From positions 62,001-126,000 of the forward strand of contig NZ_DS989904.1 of assembly GCF_000155595.1 (NCBI RefSeq): DNA of 64,000 nucleotides, given 5' to 3'. Positions 17,925 to 26,444 of this stretch are shown piece by piece (position 1 is the stretch's first letter; each line of letters opens with the position of its first letter). The DNA is from Synechococcus sp. PCC 7335 (GTDB lineage: Bacteria; Cyanobacteriota; Cyanobacteriia; Phormidesmidales; Phormidesmidaceae). The translations under genes and the position numbers were made by a program. The notes beneath the pieces were generated by a model. The model saw nothing but the letters and a program-made list of their open reading frames with translations, was not told the DNA's origin and made no database searches.

Positions 17925-18159
17925 CTCAGTGAGTTGATATAATCCAGCGCCGAAGCCCTGTGTAAGTCCCTTCCCGCACCAATGTCAGCATGGCTTGCCA
18001 TAACGCAACGCCTAGCGACTTCTAGGCTTAGAGTGAATCCGAACGAGGGAAGTATTCGGAAGTCTGTGACAGACATTGGCTCGGTGCGGTAGTCAACGGT
18101 TTAACTTAGGGATGAGCCCCCCAAGCCCCTGCTATAGCCCGCTAGGGTTTAGCGTGGGT
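17925..18159 (-). ncRNA. HEARO / omega-RNA leader of the IsrB gene
   Basis: The leader upstream of the nuclease folds as expected for a HEARO RNA. A long-range stem pairs CCGCACC+AATGTC (17974-17986) with GACATTGG (18072-18079) and GGTGCGG (18083-18089). It encloses three hairpins: ATGGC/GCCAT (about 17989-18001), GCCTAG/CTAGGC (18010-18027) and TCCGAA/TTCGGA (18038-18060). A further GC-rich TTCG hairpin lies at about 17944-17961 just before the coding region. In this family the RNA is 5' of the gene and its 5' end, read from flanking DNA, is the guide. The RNA ends are estimated. Confidence 0.75.
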
Positions 18160-19116
18160 AGTTGACTTAGGCTTTGCCAGTTCGATTGTCATAGCGCACC
18201 ATTCGTCTTGATAGGTCGTGCCTGTGACTTGCCAACCGCGTGCCGTCAGATGCTCTTCCACCCAGGCGGCTTTACTGGTCAAGATGCCGCAGAGAATGCC
18301 CCAGGTGTGCTCGTTGGCCAGCTCGCTAAGGCGAGGAATGATTAGCCCAACGATAATCTCTGAGAGGATATTGCAAACAATTCCATCTACGGGGCCTGCA
18401 GCCATCTCGACGACTTCGCCGACGCTGCCTAGCCGAATTTGTAATGCTTCTGGATCGATATCGTTCAAGTTGGCATTGTCCCTAGAGGCCCTAATCGCCA
18501 GCGGATCTACGTCTGCTGCGTATACCTGCTTGGCACCATACAGCAAAGAGACAATAGACAAAATCCCCGAGCCGCAGCCAATATCAGCAATTACCGCGTT
18601 TGCTAGCTTTTGTTCGGCCTGTTCTTCTAGCGCCTTCAGGCATAGCTGAGTAGTGGCATGGGCCCCAGTCCCAAAGGCACTACCTGGATCGAGCGTCAAG
18701 ATAGTGCGATCTGTCTCAGGCGGCTCCATCCAAGCTGGATTAATCAGTAGGCGATCGCCCACCTCCTCCGGCTGCCAATGAACCTTCCAGCTGCTAGACC
18801 AGTCTTCTTCAGCAATCAGCGACCAGCTCACCTGTGTCGTCGGCTCTAGGCCCATCTGCACTTCGTCATCGAGGATAGTTTGCCGGAGCGTTTCAAGCGT
18901 TTCATGCTCGAACTCAGTCGAAAGCAAATAGGCTTTCACCACACAGCGAGTGCCCACTTGCTGACTGGCTGTCCCTTTACTTTCTAACTGGGAAAAGTAC
19001 CAGTAAACGCTCTCTTCAAGTGTGAGCGGACAGTCGACAACAACTTCCCACCACTGGTTATCGGTAGGTGCAAAGCTGTTTGGCTGAGCAGCTGTTTGGC
19101 TAGAGGGAAATGGCAT
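18142..19116 (-). CDS. prmA: Ribosomal protein L11 methyltransferase
   Basis: A 324-residue SAM-dependent methyltransferase that trimethylates ribosomal protein L11. It has an N-terminal L11-binding region (WWEVVVDCPLTLEESVYWYF), then DPGSAFGTGAHATTQLCLKAL and the SAM motif VIADIGCGSGILSI. VYAADVDPLAI and VCNILSEIIVGLI follow. The last residues (TTHAKP and the stop) are encoded inside the inserted IsrB element. Without the element the frame would read KSTLSR and stop, so the insertion only changed the C-terminal tip. The catalytic core is untouched and activity should be kept. Confidence 0.95.
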   Translation of the reverse strand: MPFPSSQTAAQPNSFAPTDNQWWEVVVDCPLTLEESVYWYFSQLESKGTASQQVGTRCVVKAYLLSTEFEHETLETLRQTILDDEVQMGLEPTTQVSWSLIAEEDWSSSWKVHWQPEEVGDRLLINPAWMEPPETDRTILTLDPGSAFGTGAHATTQLCLKALEEQAEQKLANAVIADIGCGSGILSIVSLLYGAKQVYAADVDPLAIRASRDNANLNDIDPEALQIRLGSVGEVVEMAAGPVDGIVCNILSEIIVGLIIPRLSELANEHTWGILCGILTSKAAWVEEHLTARGWQVTGTTYQDEWCAMTIELAKPKSTTHAKP

Positions 19117-19170
19117 GAAAATTCAAGAAGTACCTACGTATTCTGCCCAGCGTATTCTGCTCGGCTCATC

Positions 19171-20751
19171 CTATAGCACCACTACATAAGCGTCACGGAT
19201 GCCCTGCTCCTTTTTAATCTCTTCTAGGATGCCAGCAGGTAGTGGATCGTCAATGCTGAGCACCATCACTGCATCCCCTCGAACAATCTTACGGCCTACC
19301 TGCATACTGGCAATATTGACATTGAAGCTGCCTAACAAGGAGCCAATCTTGCCGATAATTCCTGGCATATCACGGTGCAATGTAAACAGCATGTATTGTG
19401 TTGGCGGCACGTTGATAGGAAAGCCATCCATGTCAATGATGCGAACCTCACTGCCACCTAGCAAAACGCCTGTGACCGAATGCTCACCCAAAGATCCTTT
19501 TGCCGATAAATACAAGGAGCCCGTGTAGTCTTCTACCGTCGTATCGCGAGTTTCTACCACTCGAATTCCGCGTTCTTTGGCCTCGATTGAAGCATTGACA
19601 TAGTTCACTCGCTCTTGCAGGGCATTAGACAACAGTCCTTTAAGAGCAGCGACGACAACCGGTTTGGTATCGTTTTGAGCCAGTTCACCTTGCAGCTTGA
19701 TATTCAGTTCTTCAATTCGACCGCCAGCTAGCTGACCGACAAAGTTGCCAAGCGTCTCGGCCAGATTCAAATAGGGACGCAGCTTTTCTAACACGTCGGG
19801 CCGCAAGCCTGGAATGTTGACCGCCGATCTAGCTGGCAGCTCTAGCAAAACGTCGCGAATTTGCTCGGCAACATCGACGGCGACATTGACCTGCGCCTCT
19901 GCGGTGGAAGCCCCTAAGTGAGGTGTGAGTACTAAAGGTTTACCAACGGCCCTTAGCGGGGACTCGCCTAGGGGTTCTTCGCTATACACATCGAGAGCTG
20001 CCCCCGCAATTACGCCATCGTTCAGCGCTTGTGCTAAGGCTGCCTCATCGATAATCCCCCCGCGAGCACAGTTAATGATACGAGCAGACGGCTTCATCTT
20101 AGCAAGAGAGTCAGCGTTGATTAAGTTGGCTGTATCTGGTGTTTTGGGAATGTGCAGCGTAATGTAGTCAGATTCGCTCAGCAGTAAATCCATTTCGACC
20201 AGGCGGCATCCTAGTTCTTCAGCGCGATCGCTAGAGATATACGGATCGAACGCCAGCAGATTCATTCCCATTGCCCGAGCCACCGTGGCTACGTGGGAGC
20301 CAATTTTGCCTAGACCCACCACACCCAACTTCTTTTTGTAAACTTCTACGCCGGTAAAGGCTTTACGATTCCACTCTCCGGCTTTCATCGACTCATTAGC
20401 CGCTGGAATAAAACGCGACATCGAGAGCATCATCGCCAACGCATGCTCAGCAGCGGCGATCGTATTGCCTTCTGGAGAGTTGACAACGACAATACCGCGA
20501 CGGGTAGCCGCCGGAACATCTACGTTATCGACGCCGACGCCTGCTCGACCAATAATCTTCAGGTTCTTACCTGCTTCTATGACAGCTTGAGTCACCTTGG
20601 TTCCAGAGCGAATCATCAACGCATCATAGTCAGGAATGATGGCAACCAGTTCGTCTAAGGGCAGTTTTGTTTTGACATCGACAGTGGCAACCTGGGAAAG
20701 AATATCCAGTCCGGACTGATCGATAGGATCGGAGACGAGTACCTTGGGCAT
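19171..20751 (-). CDS. serA: D-3-phosphoglycerate dehydrogenase
   Basis: A 526-residue long-form SerA catalysing the first step of serine synthesis, 3-phosphoglycerate to 3-phosphohydroxypyruvate with NAD. Features are the substrate region GRAGVGVDNVDVPAATRRGIVVVNSPEGN, the Rossmann motif VVGLGKIGSHVA and the catalytic Arg block INCARGGIIDEAAL. The His block is VLTPHLGASTAEAQ. An intervening domain and a C-terminal ACT domain (YMLFTLHRDMPGIIGKIGSLLG) complete the plant/cyanobacterial length. It lies about 55 bases upstream of prmA in the same direction. Confidence 0.96.
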   Translation of the reverse strand: MPKVLVSDPIDQSGLDILSQVATVDVKTKLPLDELVAIIPDYDALMIRSGTKVTQAVIEAGKNLKIIGRAGVGVDNVDVPAATRRGIVVVNSPEGNTIAAAEHALAMMLSMSRFIPAANESMKAGEWNRKAFTGVEVYKKKLGVVGLGKIGSHVATVARAMGMNLLAFDPYISSDRAEELGCRLVEMDLLLSESDYITLHIPKTPDTANLINADSLAKMKPSARIINCARGGIIDEAALAQALNDGVIAGAALDVYSEEPLGESPLRAVGKPLVLTPHLGASTAEAQVNVAVDVAEQIRDVLLELPARSAVNIPGLRPDVLEKLRPYLNLAETLGNFVGQLAGGRIEELNIKLQGELAQNDTKPVVVAALKGLLSNALQERVNYVNASIEAKERGIRVVETRDTTVEDYTGSLYLSAKGSLGEHSVTGVLLGGSEVRIIDMDGFPINVPPTQYMLFTLHRDMPGIIGKIGSLLGSFNVNIASMQVGRKIVRGDAVMVLSIDDPLPAGILEEIKKEQGIRDAYVVVL

Positions 20752-20881
20752 AGAAGTTGTTAGAAGATTTCGGACTTACACAGACGGCTATGTTACTGCA
20801 AAGTGGCGGCTTCTACTTTAAGGTTGTGATTGTCTTTATTAATCAGCAATTAATGGCGCCCTCGATTGCAGCCTCGGTTCG

Positions 20882-22141
20882 CTACTCGCTATGTGCAACG
20901 TCCTCAAGGGCGTTAAAAGCATCGGTAATCACGACATTAGACATCAAGAAACCTTCGGGATCGCTGAGCTGTATACGATCTGTTGGCCTAAGTTTGATTG
21001 CATTGGAATCATCTAATAAAGCGGATTCAACTGAAGCAGATTCAACTGAAGCGGATTTAATGGTGAGCCAGCCGTTTTGGAGATGAGGGGCGATCGCTTT
21101 ACCCAGCGCTTGTAGTCCCTTTTCTCCATAAATCTGATGAACGCCCCCTAAAGCGATGCCCGCAGGTAGTCGTAGTCCCATCATAATTGATTCAACCACT
21201 TGCTCTTCTGGGTCGATAACAGGGTCTGCTGTTCTACCGCCATTTTGAATAAATGCATCTACCCACACTTGATAGCGTTGTTGAGTTCGAGGTCGATCGA
21301 TGCGCTGGTGGTTCAAGTAGCTAGTCGCACCCATCCCAAACCCGTAGTTTTGTTGGCAGCGCCAATAGGTCAAATTGTGTTGGCTAGCGTAGCTGGGCTT
21401 AGCATAGTTACAAATTTCGTAGTGTTCATAGCCGTTAGCGCTCAAAACTGAACGGGCAACGCGGTACATCTCTACGGTGAGATGATCGCTAGGCAAAGGG
21501 GCTTGTCCCGATATGTAGTAGCGACTAAAAGCGGTTTGGGGTTCGACGATCAGATCATAGATAGAGAGATGCTTTGGACCCAGTGTGATCGCTTCTATTA
21601 AAGCCGCTTGCCAATCTTTCATGACTTGATAGGGCAACCCCAAGATCAAATCTAGGCTGAAGTTCTCGATCCCAGCTTGCCGCAGTAGCTCAACCGCATG
21701 GAAGATATCTTCGCGCCGATGAAACCGCCCTGCCGCCGCTAGCAGTTCATCTTTGAAAGCTTGCACGCCTAGACTCACTCGATTCACGCCCGCTGATTTG
21801 TAGCCTCGAATGTGGTCGAGGTCAAACGTCGCCGGGTCCATCTCCATCGTGATCTCCGCGTTTGGTGCAATGCCAAATCTATGGGCGATCGCCGCCAGAA
21901 TTTCTTCTACCTGTGTTACAGACAGCAGCGAAGGCGTTCCCCCGCCGAAAAACACCGTTTTCAGCGGCCTTTTGTCGTAGATAGGGGTTGCGGCAATCTC
22001 TTTTAGCAGCGTTCTGGTGTAGGTGGCCATCGTGTTAGACGTGTCGCCCCGCTTCTTTTCGCCTATAACCGTGATGGCAAAATCGCAATAGAAGCAGCGT
22101 CGACGGCAAAAAGGAATATGGATATAGGCAGAGGTCACCAT
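20882..22141 (-). CDS. hemW: Radical SAM heme chaperone HemW
   Basis: About 419 residues from the ATG at 22141 (MVTSAYIHIPF); five more residues are possible. The radical SAM cluster motif is FCRRRCFYCDF, a CxxxCxxC followed by Phe as in HemW and HemN-like proteins. Further blocks are VFFGGGTPSLL, MEMDPATFDLDHIRGYKSAGVNRVSLGVQAF and the HemW-type YEICNYAKPSYASQHNLTYWR. It lacks the extra residues of true oxygen-independent coproporphyrinogen oxidase, so the heme-chaperone role is the better call. A 15-bp tandem repeat near the C-terminus encodes SVESA units. Confidence 0.88.
   Translation of the reverse strand: MVTSAYIHIPFCRRRCFYCDFAITVIGEKKRGDTSNTMATYTRTLLKEIAATPIYDKRPLKTVFFGGGTPSLLSVTQVEEILAAIAHRFGIAPNAEITMEMDPATFDLDHIRGYKSAGVNRVSLGVQAFKDELLAAAGRFHRREDIFHAVELLRQAGIENFSLDLILGLPYQVMKDWQAALIEAITLGPKHLSIYDLIVEPQTAFSRYYISGQAPLPSDHLTVEMYRVARSVLSANGYEHYEICNYAKPSYASQHNLTYWRCQQNYGFGMGATSYLNHQRIDRPRTQQRYQVWVDAFIQNGGRTADPVIDPEEQVVESIMMGLRLPAGIALGGVHQIYGEKGLQALGKAIAPHLQNGWLTIKSASVESASVESALLDDSNAIKLRPTDRIQLSDPEGFLMSNVVITDAFNALEDVAHSE
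21021..21060. repeat. 15-bp tandem repeat inside hemW
   Basis: Units GCGGATTCAACTGAA (21021-21035) and GCAGATTCAACTGAA (21036-21050) are followed by a partial third. In the hemW frame they encode repeated SVESA, a surface-like insertion in the last 60 residues. Confidence 0.7.
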
Positions 22142-22299
22142 AGCGCTGCTATGCACAAGAGGTTACAAAAAAAGTGAGAAGACCAGCGAACGATAGATCA
22201 ACCCCTATAATGGCCGTAATCCTAATCACAGCAATGCTTTTAAGCGGGTTGCGCTTTTCCTTACGGCTCTACACTTCTATCCGGTTTTATACATAGCTT

Positions 22300-23385
22300 A
22301 TGCTCGACGCACTCATTGTATTTTCATTCATCCTTACCGGGGCAGCCGTCGGCTTTTTTAGCGTCGAGCTTCTTCCCGACTCAGCCCTCAATCAAGTCAG
22401 TAATATTGAAGGGCTAGAGTCTGTCACTGCTGGCTTTGGTGCGCTAGTCGGCGTTGCTATCGGCTTGATTGTACAGACTAGCTACCGCCGCATAGAGCGG
22501 CAGATTACCGAAATGCCGCCGGACCGACTGCTAGCAAGGGCAGTTGGCCTAGTCGTAGGGCTACTCATTGCCAACCTCATGCTAGCACCGCTTTTTCTGC
22601 TACCTTTTCCAGTCAAGTTTAGCTTTATCAAACCCGTTACAGCGGTCATGGGTAGTCTGATATTTGCCGTCACTGGCATGAGCCTAGCGGAAACCAACGG
22701 TCGCGCCCTCTTCCGACTGATCAATCCCAATAGCTACGAGACCCTGCTGATTTCTGAAGGTACCCTCAAACCGTCTAAGTCCAAGGTACTAGATACCAGT
22801 AGTATCATTGATGGCCGCATAGAAGATCTGCTCAAGACTGGGTTTATTGAGGGTCAGCTACTGCTACCGCAATTTATCCTACAAGAGCTACAAAGAGTTG
22901 CTGACTCAGCTAGCGATCAAAAACGAGCTAGGGGCAGACGGGGCCTAGACATCATCAACCGCATTCGCAAGAACTATCCCGATAGAGTCATTGTTGATCC
23001 AGCAGACTATGACGACATTAATGCGGTCGATGCCAAGCTGGTCAAGCTAGCTCAAGAGATGAAGGCAGACTTGCTGACCACAGACTACAACCTAAACAAA
23101 GTCGCAAGCGTCCAGCAGGTGAGTGTATTGAACATCAACGACCTGGCCAAGGCGCTCCGTCCTACCTACCTACCTGGAGATGATATTGAGATTCGAGTGC
23201 TAAAGGAAGGGAAAGAACCCTCACAAGGCGTTGGCTATTTGAATGATGGCACCATGGTTGTTGTTGAAGAAGGTAACGAGTACATTGGCGACAATTTAGT
23301 CGTCGTCGTCACCGGGGCTTTGCAAACCTCAGCGGGTCGGATGATTTTTGCTAGACCTAATCGCTCTGCTATGGCCTCCTCATAG
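22300..23385 (+). CDS. PIN/TRAM-domain membrane ribonuclease-like protein (YacL type)
   Basis: A 361-residue protein. Three or four N-terminal hydrophobic segments (LIVFSFILTGAAVGFFSVEL; VGLVVGLLIANLMLAPLFLLP; VMGSLIFAVTGMSLAE) are followed by a PIN nuclease domain at about residues 160-285. The acidic residues of the PIN site are present in LDTSSIIDGR, ILQELQRVAD, INAVDAKLVKLA and LLTTDYNLNK. A C-terminal TRAM domain (LPGDDIEIRVLKEGKEPSQGVGYL...GRMIFARP) likely binds RNA. This is the B. subtilis YacL architecture. The RNA target is unknown. Confidence 0.88.
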   Translation: MLDALIVFSFILTGAAVGFFSVELLPDSALNQVSNIEGLESVTAGFGALVGVAIGLIVQTSYRRIERQITEMPPDRLLARAVGLVVGLLIANLMLAPLFLLPFPVKFSFIKPVTAVMGSLIFAVTGMSLAETNGRALFRLINPNSYETLLISEGTLKPSKSKVLDTSSIIDGRIEDLLKTGFIEGQLLLPQFILQELQRVADSASDQKRARGRRGLDIINRIRKNYPDRVIVDPADYDDINAVDAKLVKLAQEMKADLLTTDYNLNKVASVQQVSVLNINDLAKALRPTYLPGDDIEIRVLKEGKEPSQGVGYLNDGTMVVVEEGNEYIGDNLVVVVTGALQTSAGRMIFARPNRSAMASS

Positions 23386-23431
23386 TCTTTACTAAGCTCG
23401 GCTCTAAAGACAGGCTCAGCTCTAAAGACAC

Positions 23432-23529
23432 TCAATCTAGGCCTAGCAGATTCAGCTGAGCGTGGTCTTTTTTAGCTTCGCGTTTCTGACGGCCTTTCTG
23501 GCGAACTTTTTGCCGTTTTGACTTGTTTA
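23432..23529 (-). pseudogene. Severed 3' end of the photolyase gene
   Basis: Reading on from the photolyase frame with the IS and one target copy removed gives 30 further codons and a TGA at 23432-23434. The lost tail is very basic (KSKRQKVRQKGRQKREAKK) and ends HAQLNLLGLD. It no longer has a start and is separated by the 975-bp insertion. Confidence 0.82.
23524..23529. repeat. Target-site duplication, left copy (TGTTTA)
   Basis: TGTTTA lies directly outside the left inverted repeat. The same six bases directly follow the right inverted repeat at 24505-24510. Confidence 0.85.
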
Positions 23530-24504
23530 ACGTCAGTTCGGGTTAAGCAGCAGGGGGAAGTTCCCATTCCATATGGAGAGAAGGCTTCTTCGGTTGGTGG
23601 CAATAAGCAATCAGTCCACAGAGGATGTTGACCCAGCAGTTGACCGGACTACGGTGACGAGAATGCTCTATCTGCGAAATGTTCTTCAGTTGGTCGATAA
23701 TCGTTTCGATGATGGAACGTTTGCGCGAGAGTAGCTTGTCAGTTAGCCGCACTAGCTGGTTCTTCATGTTGCGCCGAGGCTTAGCAAAGAACTCGATGTT
23801 GAACGCGTCGAGTAGTTGCTTGGCCAGCTGCTTCGATACATAGCCTTTGTCTGCGCAGACTTTTCCCCATAGTCCAGTAAGTAAGTCAAAGGCGGGCTCA
23901 CGGTCGTCCGTATTGCCCGGGGTCAGGGTGAGGTTGAGCAGTTCACCGCACTCGTTCACCACGAGGTGTAGCTTGAAGCCATAGAACCAGCCGACAGAGG
24001 TTTTGCCCCTAGCTGCCGTATCTTTGCAGACCTTATGCTGCCAAATGCGACGGTTGTGGCAGACCGATAGACTGGTCGCATCGATAAAACTAATGCCTGT
24101 ACAACGGCCGAAGCAGCGCTTCAGATAACAACACAAGGGAAACAAACAAGAGGGCGTCCATTCGACAAAGCGGTTATAGCTGACTAGCGTTGGAAACGCT
24201 TGCTTCCAGTACTGGCATACATGATGAACGTAGTAGTGTTTGAAGGTGCGGTAGTGGCTTTGGTGAAAGCCGATGAGTATCGTCATCACTTCGCTTAGGC
24301 TCAGCGAACGAGCGCGTTGTCGCGTCTTTAGATGGTGGCTTAGCAGTTGACGCTGCCAGAGGGGTTCAAACACTTGGCAGAAGTCATCGACGTGGCAGAA
24401 CAGTTCTTCTAAGCTGAACATAGTGGAGGATAGGGCTGATGGGTTTTACAACTTCAGCTTACCTATCCTCCTTTCTTCGAGCTTTCCTTATCCCGAACTG
24501 ACGT
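23530..24504 (-). mobile_element. IS982-family insertion sequence, intact
   Basis: A 975-bp element bounded by the perfect 13-bp inverted repeats ACGTCAGTTCGGG (23530-23542) and CCCGAACTGACGT (24492-24504), flanked by 6-bp TGTTTA duplications. It contains one transposase gene filling nearly all of it. The perfect repeats, intact frame and exact duplication indicate a recent insertion. Confidence 0.88.
23543..24421 (-). CDS. IS982-family transposase
   Basis: A 292-residue DDE transposase. The N-terminal helical region ([14 protein letters not shown]...[24 protein letters not shown]) is characteristic of IS982. Likely catalytic acidic residues are Asp in [13 protein letters not shown], Asp in [14 protein letters not shown] and Glu in [46 protein letters not shown] and [10 protein letters not shown] are family blocks. 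No frameshift or stop is seen, so the enzyme may be active. It is transcribed in the same direction as the photolyase it interrupted. Confidence 0.92.
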   Translation of the reverse strand: MFSLEELFCHVDDFCQVFEPLWQRQLLSHHLKTRQRARSLSLSEVMTILIGFHQSHYRTFKHYYVHHVCQYWKQAFPTLVSYNRFVEWTPSCLFPLCCYLKRCFGRCTGISFIDATSLSVCHNRRIWQHKVCKDTAARGKTSVGWFYGFKLHLVVNECGELLNLTLTPGNTDDREPAFDLLTGLWGKVCADKGYVSKQLAKQLLDAFNIEFFAKPRRNMKNQLVRLTDKLLSRKRSIIETIIDQLKNISQIEHSRHRSPVNCWVNILCGLIAYCHQPKKPSLHMEWELPPAA

Positions 24505-26140
24505 TGTTTAGCCAGCCGCCGTGGGTAACGAACCAAGTGCGAAGAATTTTGGATTGTTGCTTGTCCAGGCAATCTAGATCTAGCGCAGCAGGGAAAAGGC
24601 TATCGGTGTTCTTTTGGGTCCAGCTGACATCGCTAGGGAAGAGATCTGCGCCGAAAGGAGTGACGTCTTTTGGCATCCTAGTCAGGAAGGGGTTGATGTC
24701 TGTAGCGTGGATGATATGGTGGCGAAGATCATCAATCCGTTTGGTTCGGCGATCGCGCGCCTGTGCATAATTCAAAATCGGCTGAGGATATCCCTTCACC
24801 TTTGGCGGCGTTCCTAGCTGCTCGGGCTTGAGATGTCTTAACTCTGGTAGCCAGCGATAGACAAAACGACCTTGCGGATCGCAGCGATCAATCGCTTCTT
24901 GCTGCGGATTGTAGATCCGAATCCACGCTTTATTTAGGCAGTGAGTGACACCCGCCTGCTGAGCCCACTGATAGTGATCAATCGGACAGTCGCCATCAAT
25001 TAAATAGCGCATGAAATGCAGAGCGCCATATCGCCAGTCCATGCCAATTAGATTGCAAAGGAAACTAGCATAGATAGCGCGGACACGAAAATTAAGTGCG
25101 AGCCAGCCACCAGTTTCTTTTAGGCAGCGAGCCGCAGCATCAATGATGGGATAGCCCGTCTCACCATTTTTCCAAGCCTCGTAGTGCTCAAAGTTATCGT
25201 CCCAGCCGCCGTTTTGAAGCTCCTCAGCAGGCAGCAAGCTATCGCTTGGTCCGGTTTCAAAAGGGGTATAGAGTGATCGCACTTCAAGCTGCGGCAGATA
25301 CCGAAACCGCTGTGTAAACCCACTGCCCCATCGCAATCGAGAAAGTAGCTGATGAGCACTGCGCTCAACCCTTTTATCGGTCCACCAGCGGGGGTCTGCC
25401 TGCCTGTCCCAGATTGTCTGTGCGCACTCCCGAATAGAGATAGCACCATACTTGAGATACGGACTTAGGCCACTAGTCGCGTTCGCACTTGGATAGGAAA
25501 GCTGCCAGTAATACCGTTGAGCTTTGCGTTCATCAAAAAAAAGATTAAGCAGCTTACGGGCCTCGATAGTGCCCCCTTGAGGCACCAACATGCCATCTGA
25601 GATATGGCCAACCGCTTCCAACGATGGCAGTTCATCAGATGAGATGTCGGGGGGAACTTCGATTTTTTGAGGAGTCGGGATTTGAGGCGATCGCACGCTT
25701 TGATACCAAAGCTGTCGATAGTCCGGATAGGGGACCAAATCAGGTGTGCCACCTAAAGGTTCAAACCAGCGAACTTTTAGACCTTCTCTAGTTAGCGCTT
25801 GGTTCAAGCGTGCATCTCGCACACGTCCATAGATCCGTTCATAGTCTATATAGCTATAAATGCCATCAGACTGAGTCTCTCTAACTAGTTTCGGCAGCAC
25901 CTCTACTGGATCGCCTGAGCGCAAAATCAATCTGCCGCCACGCGATCGCAAGTCCTCATCCAAAGCCGCAAGACAGCTCAGCATAAACCGTACTCGCCCC
26001 GATCCCGTTTCTGGATGCTTCAACAGCGCCCGATCAAATACAAAGACAGGGACAATCAGGCCTCGCCGGGCGGCTCGATAAAGCGGCTCGTGGTCTGCAA
26101 TTCTCAGATCTCGGCGAAACCAAACAACAGTACGATTCAT
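24488..26140 (-). CDS. Cryptochrome/DNA photolyase, C-terminus truncated by an IS
   Basis: 550 residues from the ATG at 26140 (MNRTVVWFRRDLRI). The N-terminal antenna-binding Rossmann domain is followed by the helical FAD domain (about residues 210-480). FAD-binding blocks are WRWG-like RLRWGSGFTQRF, NGETGYPIIDAAARCLKETGGWLALNFRVR and MDWRYGALHFMRYLIDGDCPIDHYQWAQQAG. The enzyme probably repairs UV dimers using light. The last six codons come from IS982 sequence, which replaced a native basic tail of 30 residues. The FAD core is complete, so repair activity may persist. The photolyase class (CPD, 6-4 or cryptochrome) cannot be fixed from what I can see. Confidence 0.88.
   Translation of the reverse strand: MNRTVVWFRRDLRIADHEPLYRAARRGLIVPVFVFDRALLKHPETGSGRVRFMLSCLAALDEDLRSRGGRLILRSGDPVEVLPKLVRETQSDGIYSYIDYERIYGRVRDARLNQALTREGLKVRWFEPLGGTPDLVPYPDYRQLWYQSVRSPQIPTPQKIEVPPDISSDELPSLEAVGHISDGMLVPQGGTIEARKLLNLFFDERKAQRYYWQLSYPSANATSGLSPYLKYGAISIRECAQTIWDRQADPRWWTDKRVERSAHQLLSRLRWGSGFTQRFRYLPQLEVRSLYTPFETGPSDSLLPAEELQNGGWDDNFEHYEAWKNGETGYPIIDAAARCLKETGGWLALNFRVRAIYASFLCNLIGMDWRYGALHFMRYLIDGDCPIDHYQWAQQAGVTHCLNKAWIRIYNPQQEAIDRCDPQGRFVYRWLPELRHLKPEQLGTPPKVKGYPQPILNYAQARDRRTKRIDDLRHHIIHATDINPFLTRMPKDVTPFGADLFPSDVSWTQKNTDSLFPAALDLDCLDKQQSKILRTWFVTHGGWLNNVSSG
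24505..24510. repeat. Target-site duplication, right copy (TGTTTA)
   Basis: Matches 23524-23529 exactly and abuts the right end of the IS982 element. Confidence 0.85.
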
Positions 26141-26444
26141 GCTGACAAGAAATGACCTCGACACTTGCTGTACAAAGGGTTGCCGCTAGCGATTGTTTAC
26201 ACTAAGACTCCACCGACGTGATTAGTCTCTACCCCTAGACCAACATCCCAAAGTCGATCTCATGATCGACTATTGGGATCATAAGACAATAGCAGTTCAT
26301 CCGAACTACTATTCCCCGAGTGTAGATTGCCTTGAACGATGACTTGGAAACATATACTGGCTATGACTTTATCTTCAGGCAATAGCCTTTCTAGAAAGAC
26401 TAGCCGCCAAAACTAGCAGTTAAAACCAGTTCGCTAGCCAGTAG

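Larger units (their letters stand above)
16781..18159 (-). mobile_element. IsrB/HEARO element (IS200/IS605-associated type)
   Basis: Proposed limits are a 10-bp inverted pair, ACCCACGCTA at 16781-16790 and TAGCGTGGGT at 18150-18159. Inside the right-hand (3') end, CACGCTA/TAGCGTG (16784-16809) forms a subterminal hairpin that overlaps the nuclease stop codon. The other end also has a small GCTA/TAGC hairpin. The unit holds only the nuclease and its RNA leader, with no TnpA transposase, so it would be mobilised in trans. Removing it rejoins prmA to a stop codon and the next gene. Exact ends may be off by a few bases. Confidence 0.7.

Noticed and set aside
16802-18076. Possible TnpB or Cas9-like protein
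   Set aside because: The PLMP domain and short RuvC-II to RuvC-III gap fit IsrB; the TnpB zinc finger and any HNH motif are absent.
17918-18076. N-terminal extension of the IsrB frame (53 residues)
   Set aside because: It runs through the stems of the HEARO RNA, and the family starts at MRVPVVD with the PLMP domain.
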